Positions 36,796 to 45,944 of a DNA stretch of 64,000 bases are shown in pieces. The notes below the pieces were generated by a model. That model saw only the letters and a program-made list of their open reading frames with translations, was not told the DNA's origin and did no database searches. Made by a program: the position numbers and the translations under genes. The stretch comes from Rhizobium sp. NFR03 (GTDB lineage: Bacteria; Pseudomonadota; Alphaproteobacteria; Rhizobiales; Rhizobiaceae), in contig NZ_FOGR01000008.1 in the NCBI RefSeq assembly GCF_900111275.1, positions 62,001-126,000 of the forward strand. The letters run 5' to 3'. Position 1 is the stretch's first letter; every line of letters starts with the position of its first letter.

Positions 36796-39700
36796 TCATC
36801 GATCGATGCCTCGCGCCTGATTGATCGCGCGCTGCCTCCGCTCGCTCGCGATCGCCTGCCCGATGTCCGCGGCCACCGCGCGCTGGATCGCCCTGAGCTG
36901 CGGCTGCAAAGCCTTGAAGGCAGCCTGCTGCGCCGGCGGAACCGTGGCGGTCACGGTCTTCTCGTCGCGGCCGATAGCGCCGCGGCCGAAGCGGGCGTCG
37001 AGCGCCTTGGAAACCGCGGCGAACTCCACCTTGATGGTGGGCGTCAACGCCAGAACCGCCGCATCGAAGCTCTTGGGCTGCCGGGACAGGAGCGTGACAA
37101 GCCGCTTCAACTCGGCCTCTGCCGTACGGGTGAGACCTGGAACCGGCACACCCATGCGGCTCCGCTCGGACTCGATCGCCTTAATCTCACTGGCGACCAC
37201 GGTTGTGAAGGCCTGGGCCAGCGAGCGAGCCTTCCAGGCATCCTCCTTCGCGCAAGCGACGGCCATCTTGCGCTCTCGTCCCTGCCCCGTCAGCCGGTCG
37301 ATCAGGCGATCCGAACCGCGCAAGGCGCCGAACGTCGCCGGGCGCGCGGCCATGTCGGTCTCTATCGCGGTCGCGCTGGTGCCTGCGCGCACCTTCTCCT
37401 CGATGACGAGGACGGCCGCCTGCGGATCGCGCCAGATGCGAGTGGCAGCCGTGGCCAAGGCATCACGCTCGGCACGATAGAGCGGCGATGCCGACACACG
37501 ATCCCTCGCCTCCTCCTCGGCACTCGCCGGGAAGGCGGTGACGGCCGGAAGGAGAAGCGCGGCGGTGCTGCCGTCGTCACGCAGAGCACGAGGATCGTGC
37601 GCAGCGGCCACCACGACGCGGGAGGGGTCGCGCTTCTCGGCAAAATGCTGCTCGGCCGCAAAACGCCGAACCGCAGTGAACCGCTCCTCGAGCTCGGTCC
37701 TGTCCGCTTCAGGCAAATCGGGCATGCGCTCGGCAACGACCCGTTTCGACGTTTCGTCGGCCTTGTCGGTGAAGGCGCTCCAGCCGAAACGGGCGGTCAG
37801 CGCCTCGGCGACGGCCTTGATCTCCTGCACGATACGCCGATCCTCGGTAGCAAGTGTGAAAGCAGTCCGGTAGGCGCCCGCACCTCCAGCCCGACCGATC
37901 GCCTCGATCTCGTCAAGACGGTCGGCCGCTGCCTCGGACAGCGCCGGCACGCCGATCGCCATATGGCTGCGCCGACGCTCCTCGCGTGCGATGAAGCGCC
38001 CCTCGTCGGCACGGAAGGTGGTCGCGAGCGCCCTTGCCGAAACCGCAAGGTCTGTAACGACCGAGGCGCGCTCCTTAGATGCCACGTCCGTCCTAAGCAC
38101 ACCGAGGATCACCGGTTTGGCGGACATCTGCTCGCCGAGCGCGCGCGGATCGGTCTCCGGCCGCGCCGCCAGATCGCCCAGACGGGTGAGCGCCGCCTCC
38201 GGCTCGGCATAGAGCCGGGCGAGCAACGGCAACAGAACAGCCTCCCGCTCCTTCCAGGCGGGTGCCTCGCGTTGCGCTGCGCGCGCATCGTCTTCCACGC
38301 TCCGCTCGAAGCGGATCATCGGCGCCAGCAGATAGGCGGCGCCTTCCGTCATCTCCGCACCCTCCCCTTCCGGACGCCCTTTCGCCGACAGTGCCGCGAC
38401 CGCACCGCTGGCCGCTGGCCCGCCGATCGGCGCTGACGCAGATGCCGACGTCGATATTGGCATCGACGATCCCGAGCCGAGCGGTGACACGACAGCGGAC
38501 TCTCCAGGCCCCTGTCCGGGATCGACCGTGAGCCGACCAACCTGCACCCGGATGCCGTCCTCGACATGACGGGCGAGGTCGATCACCTGATCGACGCCGC
38601 GCCGGTCGGCATAGTCGCGGATCAGGGCGCGATATGTGTCCTCGTTCTCGAAGTCGAGCGTGGTGGACTTCTCGCCGGATCGACCGAGACGATCGACGAG
38701 CGGCTGGAAGATTTTCGGATGCGCAACGGCGTCCGCAGCCGTCGAGGGGACGACGTCTTTCGATCCCTTCTCGACGAGGACCGCACTCCAGACGTTTCGC
38801 TCGACGGTGCGCTTCTCGAACCGCTTGGCGCCGGTCTCTTCGTCGGTGACCGGCACGTTCTTCACGACCGTCTCCGTGCCATCCTTGGTGAGGGTGACGG
38901 TGTCGCCGACCTCGACGCCTTCCCTGTCCAAGGCGTCCGGCAAACTAACGCCCCACAGACGATTACTGCGTCCGTCGGGGAGCTTCAGATCCGCATAGGA
39001 CGACGGTTCGACGTCGGGATCGTCGCGGAACTTTGCCAGGCCGGTTTCGACGAGAACGCCGGTAACGCCAGCGGCGTGATCGGGACGCTGTGTTCCTCCT
39101 CGAACCGCATCAGCCGGGAAGTCCTCCACCGCCGCGTAGAGATCGGCGCGATCACGGTGCCTGGACATCGCGACATAGGCGAGATGCCTGTCCATGCCGC
39201 CGGTCGCCAGCACGAAGGTGCGATCGACGGTCGCGCCCTGGCTCTTGTGAACCGTCGCGGCATAGCCGTGGTCGATGTTGCGATAGGTCTGCGTCGAGAA
39301 GGTCACATCACGCCCGCTGTCGAGCCGCACGGTCAGGAGATCGGCGCGCTTGTCGTCACCGGTCGACAGAACCGTCCCGAGCATGCCGTTCTTGACGGTC
39401 TGCAAGCCCAGATGTTGCACGGTCGGCTCAAGGAAGCGGGCATTCTCCAGGAAGATTAGCCGGTCGCCGATCGCGAAGTCGCGGGCGCCTCGCTCCGTTG
39501 CGAAGGTGCGAGATGCGGTCAGTTCCTCCTGTTCGATCCGCACATTGCGAATGGCGGCGTTCAGCGCCTTCACCTCGTCGTTGGTATGGGCCAGAACAAG
39601 AAGCGCATCGCCTGTCGGCGGCCGGTCCTCACGCGCGGCTTTCGCCTTCGCCTCGTCCCAGGCACTCGACCAGTCCGCGACGATCCGGGCGACGGCATTT

Positions 39701-41442
39701 TCGCGCGTATCGGTCTCGATGAGATGGCCCTGCTCGCTATAATGGGCGAGCCCGCACTCGACATCGCCGCGCGCGAACGCTCTGGTCGCTTCACGCGCCC
39801 AGTCCTCGCGTTGACGGTGGACACCGCTGAGCTCCGTGTGTCCGACACGCGCCGCCACGGCACGGAATGCCGCTCCCGCCTGGATCGGCTGGAGCTGCAT
39901 CGCGTCGCCGACGAGAACGATCTTCGCCTGTGCTTCCTCAGCGATCTTCAGGAACCGTGCCATCTGCTCGGAGGCGATCATGCCGGCCTCGTCGATGACG
40001 AGAACATCGCCCTTACCGAGAAGATCGCGGCCATTCGACCAAGACCGCTCCCACGAGGCGAGCGTGCGCGAGGCAATGCCCGAACTCTGCTCCAGCGACT
40101 CCGCCGCCTTGCCCGCCAGCGCCGCGCCGATGACACGCCCGCCATCGGCCTCCCAGGCGATCCGAGCGGCATCGAGAAGCGTCGATTTGCCGGCGCCCGC
40201 AAGACCGACGACGGTGGCGATCGCAGCCTTGCCCGTAACGTGACGCACGGCATCGACCTGTTCGGCATCGAACCGGAACGGACGGTCGGGATCGCGCGTC
40301 TCGACCTCCGCGACCGCGCGCGCGACCGTCCTGTTCGAGACGGCGAAGCCGCCGCGCTTCGACAGCGTGTCTGCCGAGCGCCCCATCTCGAACTCGGTGC
40401 GCAGCATATGCTTCGTCGTGAACACTGCAGGCGTCACGACCTTGCCGGTCTCCAGCTCACGCTCGGCCGGACGCAAGGTCACGAGATCGCCAGATGCCAT
40501 CAGCCCGGCGCGGACATTGGCGAAGGTCGCGGGATCGTCGATATGGCGATGCAAGGCACGCGCGATGTCGCGCTCGTCGAAAGTCGAGCGCTCGCCGGAA
40601 AGCTGCTTCAGAAGAATGCCAGGATCGGCGGCAATCTGATCGGCAACCGCAAAGCGTCGGGCCATCTCGGCGGGCGCGGAAAAGGCCAGACGACCGTCGC
40701 GCTTCAGCACCGCGCGCGCCGAACCGAGATGCCTGCCGGCGAGACCCTCCAGGCCCTGCTCCTTGTAGGAACGCCCGTCGATGCGAATGTCGTGGCCGGC
40801 GAGCGCCAGATGCCGGTTGGCGGTTTCCGCCCAGGCGAGTTTCCACCCCTTCATCGTCTCGGCATCGCCCGCCCAGAGCCGGTAGACGATCTTGCCGTTC
40901 GGACGAACTGGCGTGACCACCCGCAGCGGCTTGCCGTCCTCGCCCGTCACAGCGACCTTCTTCGCGCCGAACCCCTCCTTTGTCAGCGGCCGTAGCGTGG
41001 TCATGACATGGATATGCGGGTTGGCGTCCTTGTCGTGATAGACCCAGTCGGCGACCATGCCGTGACGCGTCAGGTTCTGTTCGACGAACTCGCGCACCAG
41101 CGCGATGTTCTCCTTCCGTGACAGCTCCTCCGGCAGAGCGAAGATCATCTCGCGTGCTAGCTGCGCGTCCACGCGTGTCTCGAACGCCTCGACCGCATTC
41201 CACAGCGCCTCGCTGGCACCGGCAACAGATCGCCCGTCGATCGCCTTGCGCAGCCAGGCCGGCGTCTCCGCCGGCAGCGCCAGTTCCTCGTGGATCAGCT
41301 CGGCCGCACCGCCCTCGTAGCGAAACTGCGTGCCGGCCCGTTCGTCCATCATCCGGGTGCGGTGACGATAGGCGGCGGCCGAGACGACGCTGCGTCCCGT
41401 TCCCCGTCCGATCACCTGTGCTCTGACGAACATGATCGCCAC
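36796..41442 (-). CDS. traA: TraA: relaxase/helicase for conjugal transfer
   Basis: The 1548-residue protein is read from GTG 41442, which has a perfect GGAGGT 8 bases upstream and gives the standard N-terminus (M/V)AIMFVRAQVIGRG; the extension to 41670 would run through the oriT. The N-terminal MobA/MobL-type relaxase has the metal-binding PHIHVMTTLRP near residue 141. A helicase follows with Walker A GLAGAGKST (about 412), Walker B VLVIDEAGMI (about 481), and HKSQGATVDRTFVL further on. The rest to the C-terminus is the long variable region of rhizobial TraA. It nicks oriT and unwinds the transferred strand. Confidence 0.95.
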   Translation of the reverse strand: MAIMFVRAQVIGRGTGRSVVSAAAYRHRTRMMDERAGTQFRYEGGAAELIHEELALPAETPAWLRKAIDGRSVAGASEALWNAVEAFETRVDAQLAREMIFALPEELSRKENIALVREFVEQNLTRHGMVADWVYHDKDANPHIHVMTTLRPLTKEGFGAKKVAVTGEDGKPLRVVTPVRPNGKIVYRLWAGDAETMKGWKLAWAETANRHLALAGHDIRIDGRSYKEQGLEGLAGRHLGSARAVLKRDGRLAFSAPAEMARRFAVADQIAADPGILLKQLSGERSTFDERDIARALHRHIDDPATFANVRAGLMASGDLVTLRPAERELETGKVVTPAVFTTKHMLRTEFEMGRSADTLSKRGGFAVSNRTVARAVAEVETRDPDRPFRFDAEQVDAVRHVTGKAAIATVVGLAGAGKSTLLDAARIAWEADGGRVIGAALAGKAAESLEQSSGIASRTLASWERSWSNGRDLLGKGDVLVIDEAGMIASEQMARFLKIAEEAQAKIVLVGDAMQLQPIQAGAAFRAVAARVGHTELSGVHRQREDWAREATRAFARGDVECGLAHYSEQGHLIETDTRENAVARIVADWSSAWDEAKAKAAREDRPPTGDALLVLAHTNDEVKALNAAIRNVRIEQEELTASRTFATERGARDFAIGDRLIFLENARFLEPTVQHLGLQTVKNGMLGTVLSTGDDKRADLLTVRLDSGRDVTFSTQTYRNIDHGYAATVHKSQGATVDRTFVLATGGMDRHLAYVAMSRHRDRADLYAAVEDFPADAVRGGTQRPDHAAGVTGVLVETGLAKFRDDPDVEPSSYADLKLPDGRSNRLWGVSLPDALDREGVEVGDTVTLTKDGTETVVKNVPVTDEETGAKRFEKRTVERNVWSAVLVEKGSKDVVPSTAADAVAHPKIFQPLVDRLGRSGEKSTTLDFENEDTYRALIRDYADRRGVDQVIDLARHVEDGIRVQVGRLTVDPGQGPGESAVVSPLGSGSSMPISTSASASAPIGGPAASGAVAALSAKGRPEGEGAEMTEGAAYLLAPMIRFERSVEDDARAAQREAPAWKEREAVLLPLLARLYAEPEAALTRLGDLAARPETDPRALGEQMSAKPVILGVLRTDVASKERASVVTDLAVSARALATTFRADEGRFIAREERRRSHMAIGVPALSEAAADRLDEIEAIGRAGGAGAYRTAFTLATEDRRIVQEIKAVAEALTARFGWSAFTDKADETSKRVVAERMPDLPEADRTELEERFTAVRRFAAEQHFAEKRDPSRVVVAAAHDPRALRDDGSTAALLLPAVTAFPASAEEEARDRVSASPLYRAERDALATAATRIWRDPQAAVLVIEEKVRAGTSATAIETDMAARPATFGALRGSDRLIDRLTGQGRERKMAVACAKEDAWKARSLAQAFTTVVASEIKAIESERSRMGVPVPGLTRTAEAELKRLVTLLSRQPKSFDAAVLALTPTIKVEFAAVSKALDARFGRGAIGRDEKTVTATVPPAQQAAFKALQPQLRAIQRAVAADIGQAIASERRQRAINQARGIDR

Positions 41443-41463
41443 GCGATCGCACCTCCAAAAGAT

Positions 41464-41492
41464 GTCGGCCACGCCGACGTATATTGCGCCCT
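41464..41492. other. origin of transfer (oriT) with RSF1010/Ti-like nic region
   Basis: Between the divergent traA and traC genes is an inverted repeat GTCGGC (41464-41469) and GCCGAC (41473-41478) immediately followed by GTATATTGCGCCCT (41479-41492). The TTGCGCCCT end resembles the nic core of RSF1010- and Ti-plasmid-type oriTs, and in Ti plasmids oriT also lies between traA and traC. The nick would be expected near the TGCGCCCT core. This is position and motif evidence only. Confidence 0.75.
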
Positions 41493-41642
41493 CGAACAGA
41501 TCGGACCGAAGGGCCGATGCCGCTCTCGGGAAGAGCCCGTTCGGGCTCGACCATCTGCAGCGAGCTAATCTCTTGCAGATTTCGCCGATTTTTACTATCT
41601 CATTCCGGTCTCTTAAAATCAACAAAACTGGACAGAATTGCC

Positions 41643-41891
41643 ATGCAGACCAAGCCATCACGCCGCGCATTAAAGGTTTCCGATATCGACGCAGAAATTG
41701 AACGGCTTCGAGAACGTCGGAAACAAGTCATCTTGAAAGACAACGAGCGCTTTGCCCGGGCGGCCATCAAGGCGGGCCTGGTCGAACTCGACATTCCAGA
41801 CGATGCGCTTGATGCCGCTTTCGCCGAGATGGCCGCACGGTTTCGCAAAGGTGGAGCCAAGGCTCCCGCCGTATCCGGTGATCCGCATTGA
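41643..41891 (+). CDS. traC: TraC conjugal transfer protein
   Basis: The 82-residue protein MQTKPSRRALKVSDIDAEIE... has a basic N-terminus and a coiled-coil-like IDAEIERLRERRKQ segment followed by KDNERFARAAIKAGLVELDI, the pattern of rhizobial/Ti TraC relaxosome accessory proteins. It is the first gene of the rightward transfer operon, divergent from traA across oriT. It probably binds near oriT to help TraA. Confidence 0.88.
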   Translation: MQTKPSRRALKVSDIDAEIERLRERRKQVILKDNERFARAAIKAGLVELDIPDDALDAAFAEMAARFRKGGAKAPAVSGDPH

Positions 41892-42177
41892 GAGGCGTAT
41901 TCTCCACCTCGAACGCAAGCGCCGCCACATGATGACTGACGAGCGCAAGCGCGATGCACGCGAGAAGATCACCCTCGGGGGACTGGTCGTGAAAGCGGGA
42001 TTGCGCGAGGCCGATCGCGCCTTTTTGCTCGGCGTTCTCATGGAAGCCGCGGCCATCGGGACGGACACGGCGGCGCATCGGCGGCTTTCGGCTGTCGGGC
42101 GCAAAGCGTTTCACGCGGACACGCTGGAGAATGCGGAAAGTGAAAAGAAGAAGGCTTCCGGAAAGGAAGGGGTGTGA
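41878..42177 (+). CDS. traD: TraD conjugal transfer protein
   Basis: The core DERKRDAREKITLGGLVVKAGL is the TraD family signature (small Ti-type TraD, not the F-type coupling protein). I place the start at GTG 41878, overlapping traC, which gives 99 residues including IERRILHLERKRRHMM; an internal ATG at 41929 would give 82 residues. Neither has a strong ribosome site, so the start is uncertain. It overlaps traG by one base (TGATG). Confidence 0.82.
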   Translation: MIRIERRILHLERKRRHMMTDERKRDAREKITLGGLVVKAGLREADRAFLLGVLMEAAAIGTDTAAHRRLSAVGRKAFHADTLENAESEKKKASGKEGV

Positions 42178-44105
42178 TGCGGCGTTGGAGGCTCAAGCGA
42201 CAAGCGCTGGTGGCCGTTGCGACCGCGTTGGTGCCGCTGCTGGTGACCGCCACGACGCTTGGCATCACTGCGACGCGATGGGAGACGTTGTCAGCCGGGT
42301 TCGAGCCACAGACCTCCTATTGGTTCCAGCGAGCCGCGCCCCTGCCGAACCTTCTGTTCGGGTCGATCGCCGGTCTTCTGACGGTCCTCGTTCTGCCGCT
42401 TCACAGACGCAGAGCCGTCGCCATGGTGACGCTCCTTTGCTGGATGGGTGTTGCGGGTTTCTATGCGCTTCGCGAGTTCGGGCGACTCTCACCATCCGTC
42501 ATCGACCGCGGCATGCCGTGGTCGGATGTTCTTCCCTATCTCGATGCCTTCGCGGTCACAGGCACCATCGCCGGGTTCATGATCGTCGCGCTGACGACCC
42601 GTCTCTCCGTCGTCGTTCCCGACCCGGTCAAACGCGCCCGTCGAGGCATCTTCGGCGATGCGGACTGGATGACCCTGCGCGAGGCCGCGCGCGTGTTCCC
42701 GCCCGATGGCGAGATCGTCGTCGGCGAACGCGCCCGCGTCGATCGCGAGACCATCCGTGACGTGCCGTTCGATCCCGCGGATCGCGCGACTTGGGGCAAG
42801 GGCGGCACGGGGCGCCTGCTGACCTTCAAACAGGATTTCGACTCCACGCACATGCTGTTCTTCGCTGGCTCCGGCGGTTTCAAGACAACGAGCAACGTCG
42901 TGCCGACGGCGCTACGCTACACCGGCCCCGTCATCTGCCTCGATCCCTCGACCGAGGTTGCGCCGATGGTCGTGGAACACCGAAACCGCACCCTCAAGCG
43001 CGACTGCAAGGTGCTCGACCCCGCGAACCCTGTCATGGGTTTCAACGTCCTCGACTGGATCGAGACGTCGAAGACCAAGGAGGAGGATATCGTCGCCGTC
43101 GCGCATATGCTGCTCTCGGAAAGCTCGCGCATCGAAAGCTCCACCGGCTCCTACTTCCAGAACCAGGCGCACAATCTCCTAACCGGACTTCTCGCGCACG
43201 TCATGCTCTCCCCGGAATACGACGGCCTACGCACACTGCGAAGCCTGCGCCAGATCGTCTCCGAGCCTGAGCCGTCCGTCCTTGCCATGCTGCGCGACAT
43301 CCAGGAAACGTCGCAAAGCGCGTTCATTCGCGAGACGCTCGGCGTGTTCACCAACATGACCGAGCAGACCTTCTCCGGCGTCTACTCGACCGCCTCCAAG
43401 GACACCCAGTGGCTGTCGCTGGAGAACTACGCCGCGCTCGTTTGCGGCGCAGCTTTCAGGTCCTCCGACATCGTCACGAAGAACGTCGATGTCTTCCTCA
43501 ACATCCCGGCGTCCATCCTGCGCAGCTATCCCGGTATCGGTCGCGTCATCATCGGCTCGCTGATCAACGCGATGACGCAAGCCGACGGGCATTTCGATCG
43601 CCGCGCGCTCTTCATGCTCGATGAGGTCGACCTCCTCGGCTACATGCGCATTCTGGAGGAGGCGCGCGATCGCGGCCGCAAATACGGCATCACGCTGATG
43701 CTGATGTACCAGTCCGTCGGCCAGCTCGAAAAGCATTTCGGCCGTGACGGTGCGACCTCCTGGATCGACGGCTGCGCCTTCGCATCCTACGCCGCGATCA
43801 AGGCGCTCGACACAGCCCGCAACGTCTCGGCCCAATGCGGCGAGATGACGGTGGAGGTCGAGGGCCGCTCGCGCAATGTCGGCTGGAACACCGGCAAGGG
43901 ATCGGGAAAGTCCGAGAGCGTCAACTTCCAGCGCCGGCCCCTGATCATGCCGCACGAGATCACCCAGTCCATGCGCAAGGACGAGCAGATCGTCATCATC
44001 CAGGGCCACGGACCGCTACGCTGCGGGCGCGCGATCTGGTTCCGCCGCAAGGACATGAAACCGCTCGTCGGACGCAACAGATTCCATCCGGAAGGAAGAT
44101 CATGA
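42177..44105 (+). CDS. traG: TraG: type IV coupling protein
   Basis: The 642-residue inner-membrane VirD4/TraG ATPase has N-terminal membrane segments (about residues 10-30, 60-75, 80-97 and 120-140) and then the ATPase domain with Walker A GSGGFKTTS and Walker B LFMLDEVDLLG. It couples the TraA-DNA complex to the mating-pair channel. ATG 42177 follows AAGGAAGGGG and overlaps the traD stop. No mating-pair (trb/avh) genes lie in the window, so transfer would need them elsewhere. Confidence 0.95.
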   Translation: MRRWRLKRQALVAVATALVPLLVTATTLGITATRWETLSAGFEPQTSYWFQRAAPLPNLLFGSIAGLLTVLVLPLHRRRAVAMVTLLCWMGVAGFYALREFGRLSPSVIDRGMPWSDVLPYLDAFAVTGTIAGFMIVALTTRLSVVVPDPVKRARRGIFGDADWMTLREAARVFPPDGEIVVGERARVDRETIRDVPFDPADRATWGKGGTGRLLTFKQDFDSTHMLFFAGSGGFKTTSNVVPTALRYTGPVICLDPSTEVAPMVVEHRNRTLKRDCKVLDPANPVMGFNVLDWIETSKTKEEDIVAVAHMLLSESSRIESSTGSYFQNQAHNLLTGLLAHVMLSPEYDGLRTLRSLRQIVSEPEPSVLAMLRDIQETSQSAFIRETLGVFTNMTEQTFSGVYSTASKDTQWLSLENYAALVCGAAFRSSDIVTKNVDVFLNIPASILRSYPGIGRVIIGSLINAMTQADGHFDRRALFMLDEVDLLGYMRILEEARDRGRKYGITLMLMYQSVGQLEKHFGRDGATSWIDGCAFASYAAIKALDTARNVSAQCGEMTVEVEGRSRNVGWNTGKGSGKSESVNFQRRPLIMPHEITQSMRKDEQIVIIQGHGPLRCGRAIWFRRKDMKPLVGRNRFHPEGRS

Positions 44106-44620
44106 GAACGAGGTCTATCGCTTTCGCCGTCGTCACCCTGGCCGCGCTCGGCGGCGTCTGGATCAGCTACGACGACGGCTTCGGTCGGCCGCACAAAATC
44201 GTGGAACGGGAGGAAGAGTTTCAGACGATCCCGATCCGACTGGCGCGATCGGATCCGTACGCCGCGACCTTCTCGCTCTGCGCCGGTCCGGTTCGCGTCA
44301 ACTGCGTCATCGACGGCGATACGTTCTGGTTCAAGGGGGAGAAAGTCCGGATCGCGGATATCAACGTGCCGGAGATCTCCGAGCCGGAATGCCCGGAGGA
44401 AAGACGGGCCGGGGAAGCAGCGCGTGACCGCCTCGTTACCCTGCTGAATGCCGGACCGTTCTCGATGACCTCGGGCTGGCGGGATCAGGATCGCTACGGA
44501 CGCAAGCTGCGCAATGTCGTTCGCTCGGAAAAGTCGCTCGGGGAGACGCTCGTCGAGGAAGGTCTGGCGCGGCGTTGGGACGGATCGGGATTCCGTTGGT
44601 GCGACGGTGGCGGATCGTGA
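44102..44620 (+). CDS. membrane-anchored or secreted thermonuclease-family protein
   Basis: The 172-residue protein has an N-terminal hydrophobic segment (SIAFAVVTLAALGGVWISY) followed by an SNase-like fold: VNCVIDGDTFWFKGEKVRIADINVPEI carries the D-G-D-T and metal/phosphate-site pattern, with later motifs RDRLVTLLNAG and DRYGRKL. Two Cys pairs (FSLCAGPVRVNC and PECPEE) fit an exported location. It overlaps traG by 4 bases and so belongs to the transfer operon; its role in conjugation is unclear. Confidence 0.88.
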   Translation: MRTRSIAFAVVTLAALGGVWISYDDGFGRPHKIVEREEEFQTIPIRLARSDPYAATFSLCAGPVRVNCVIDGDTFWFKGEKVRIADINVPEISEPECPEERRAGEAARDRLVTLLNAGPFSMTSGWRDQDRYGRKLRNVVRSEKSLGETLVEEGLARRWDGSGFRWCDGGGS

Positions 44621-44642
44621 AGACGTGGAGAAGGGCAAGAGG

Positions 44643-45842
44643 ATGAGAAATATCAGGATCGGGGGATCGGATGTGACGGCGGACGCGAACGACTTCGCCA
44701 GGCGGCTGAGCGAAGCGTTCGACAAGGGCGAGCGTCCTCTCTGCCTCTGCCAGCCGGACGGCGTGCCGATGTATGTCGCCCGCCGCGGCAAAGCTCATGT
44801 CCTGAAGCGGATGCCGGGGAGCGGCGCCCGTCATGGCATCGACTGCGACTCCTACGAAGTGCCGGCAGCTTTGTCGGGGCTCGGCGAGCTCGATGGCAAG
44901 GCCATCGTCGAGAGCGAGGAGACCGGCGAGACGCAGTTGAAGCTCGGGTTCAGTTTGACGAAGCTGACCGGGCGCAACGCATCCGAGGCTGCGCGCAATG
45001 CGGTCGAAGCCGACAGCGTGAAGACCGACGGCTCGCGCCTGTCCCTGCGCGCCCTCCTCCACTTTCTCTGGGAGCAGGCGGAGTTCAATCGCTGGCGGCC
45101 GGCCATGGAGAAACGCCGCAACTGGGCGGTCGTCCGGAAGTACCTCCTGCAGGCGGCCGAAGGCAAAACCGCCAAGGGCAAGGGGCTGGGGGACATGCTC
45201 TACATCCCGGAGTTCTTCGACGCCGAGAAGGAGACCGAGATCGTCGCGCGCCGCGACACGTTCCTCAGCAAGACCGTCCAGTCGCAAGGCAAGCGCCGGT
45301 CCCTGGCGTTGCTGATCGGCGAGGTGAAGGAGGTCGCTGCGGCACGGGTCGGCGCCCGCATGACGGTTAAACACGCGCCGCGCTTCCCGTTCATGCTGCC
45401 GGACGACCTTCATCGCCGCATGAACCGGGTCTTCGAAACGGAACTGGCCCTGTGGAATGCGACGGAAGGTAGTCACCTGATCGCCGCGGCATCCTTCGGC
45501 GTCGATGCCGCAGGCATTGCCAGTGTCGAGGAGATCGCGCTGATGGTCGTCACTGATCGTTGGATACCGTTCGATAGCCGTTACGATCTGGCACTGCTCG
45601 ACGCCTTGACGCTGCGCGGGGCGAGCTTCGTGAAAAGCCTGCGCTACAACCAGCCGCGCTCCACGCCGATGGCCAGCCTCGCGCTGCGTCCCGACCGCGC
45701 GCCGCCGATCGCCATGTACATCGCGCCCGACGATGCGGACGAGACCTATGGCCGGGCTCGCGACGCCCTTGCAGAAGAGAGCGGGATGGCATCCTGGGTG
45801 TGGAATGTCAGGGACGGCGCCATGCCGGACCTGCCCGGGTAG
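44643..45842 (+). CDS. DUF1173 family protein
   Basis: The 399-residue protein is read from ATG 44643 (MRNIRIGGSDVTADANDF); the longer frame overlaps the nuclease gene. CLCQPDGVPMYVARRGKAHVLKRMPGSGARHGIDC is the Cys/His-rich start of DUF1173, a family found next to traG-like genes on alphaproteobacterial plasmids. No catalytic activity is known. It is the last gene of the rightward transfer operon before a convergent LysR gene. Confidence 0.88.
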   Translation: MRNIRIGGSDVTADANDFARRLSEAFDKGERPLCLCQPDGVPMYVARRGKAHVLKRMPGSGARHGIDCDSYEVPAALSGLGELDGKAIVESEETGETQLKLGFSLTKLTGRNASEAARNAVEADSVKTDGSRLSLRALLHFLWEQAEFNRWRPAMEKRRNWAVVRKYLLQAAEGKTAKGKGLGDMLYIPEFFDAEKETEIVARRDTFLSKTVQSQGKRRSLALLIGEVKEVAAARVGARMTVKHAPRFPFMLPDDLHRRMNRVFETELALWNATEGSHLIAAASFGVDAAGIASVEEIALMVVTDRWIPFDSRYDLALLDALTLRGASFVKSLRYNQPRSTPMASLALRPDRAPPIAMYIAPDDADETYGRARDALAEESGMASWVWNVRDGAMPDLPG

Positions 45843-45944
45843 CGATCGCTCGCCGATCAGCACGACACGACCCATGCCCACATTTACGACGCCGCTGGCA
45901 GGTCCAAAAGTAGCCGGCTGTCCCCACTCTAGCCTTTCTGCGGA

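Noticed and set aside
41443-41670. Extended traA start at 41670
   Set aside because: It would run through the oriT and lacks a ribosome site; GTG 41442 has GGAGGT at the right distance and gives the standard TraA N-terminus.
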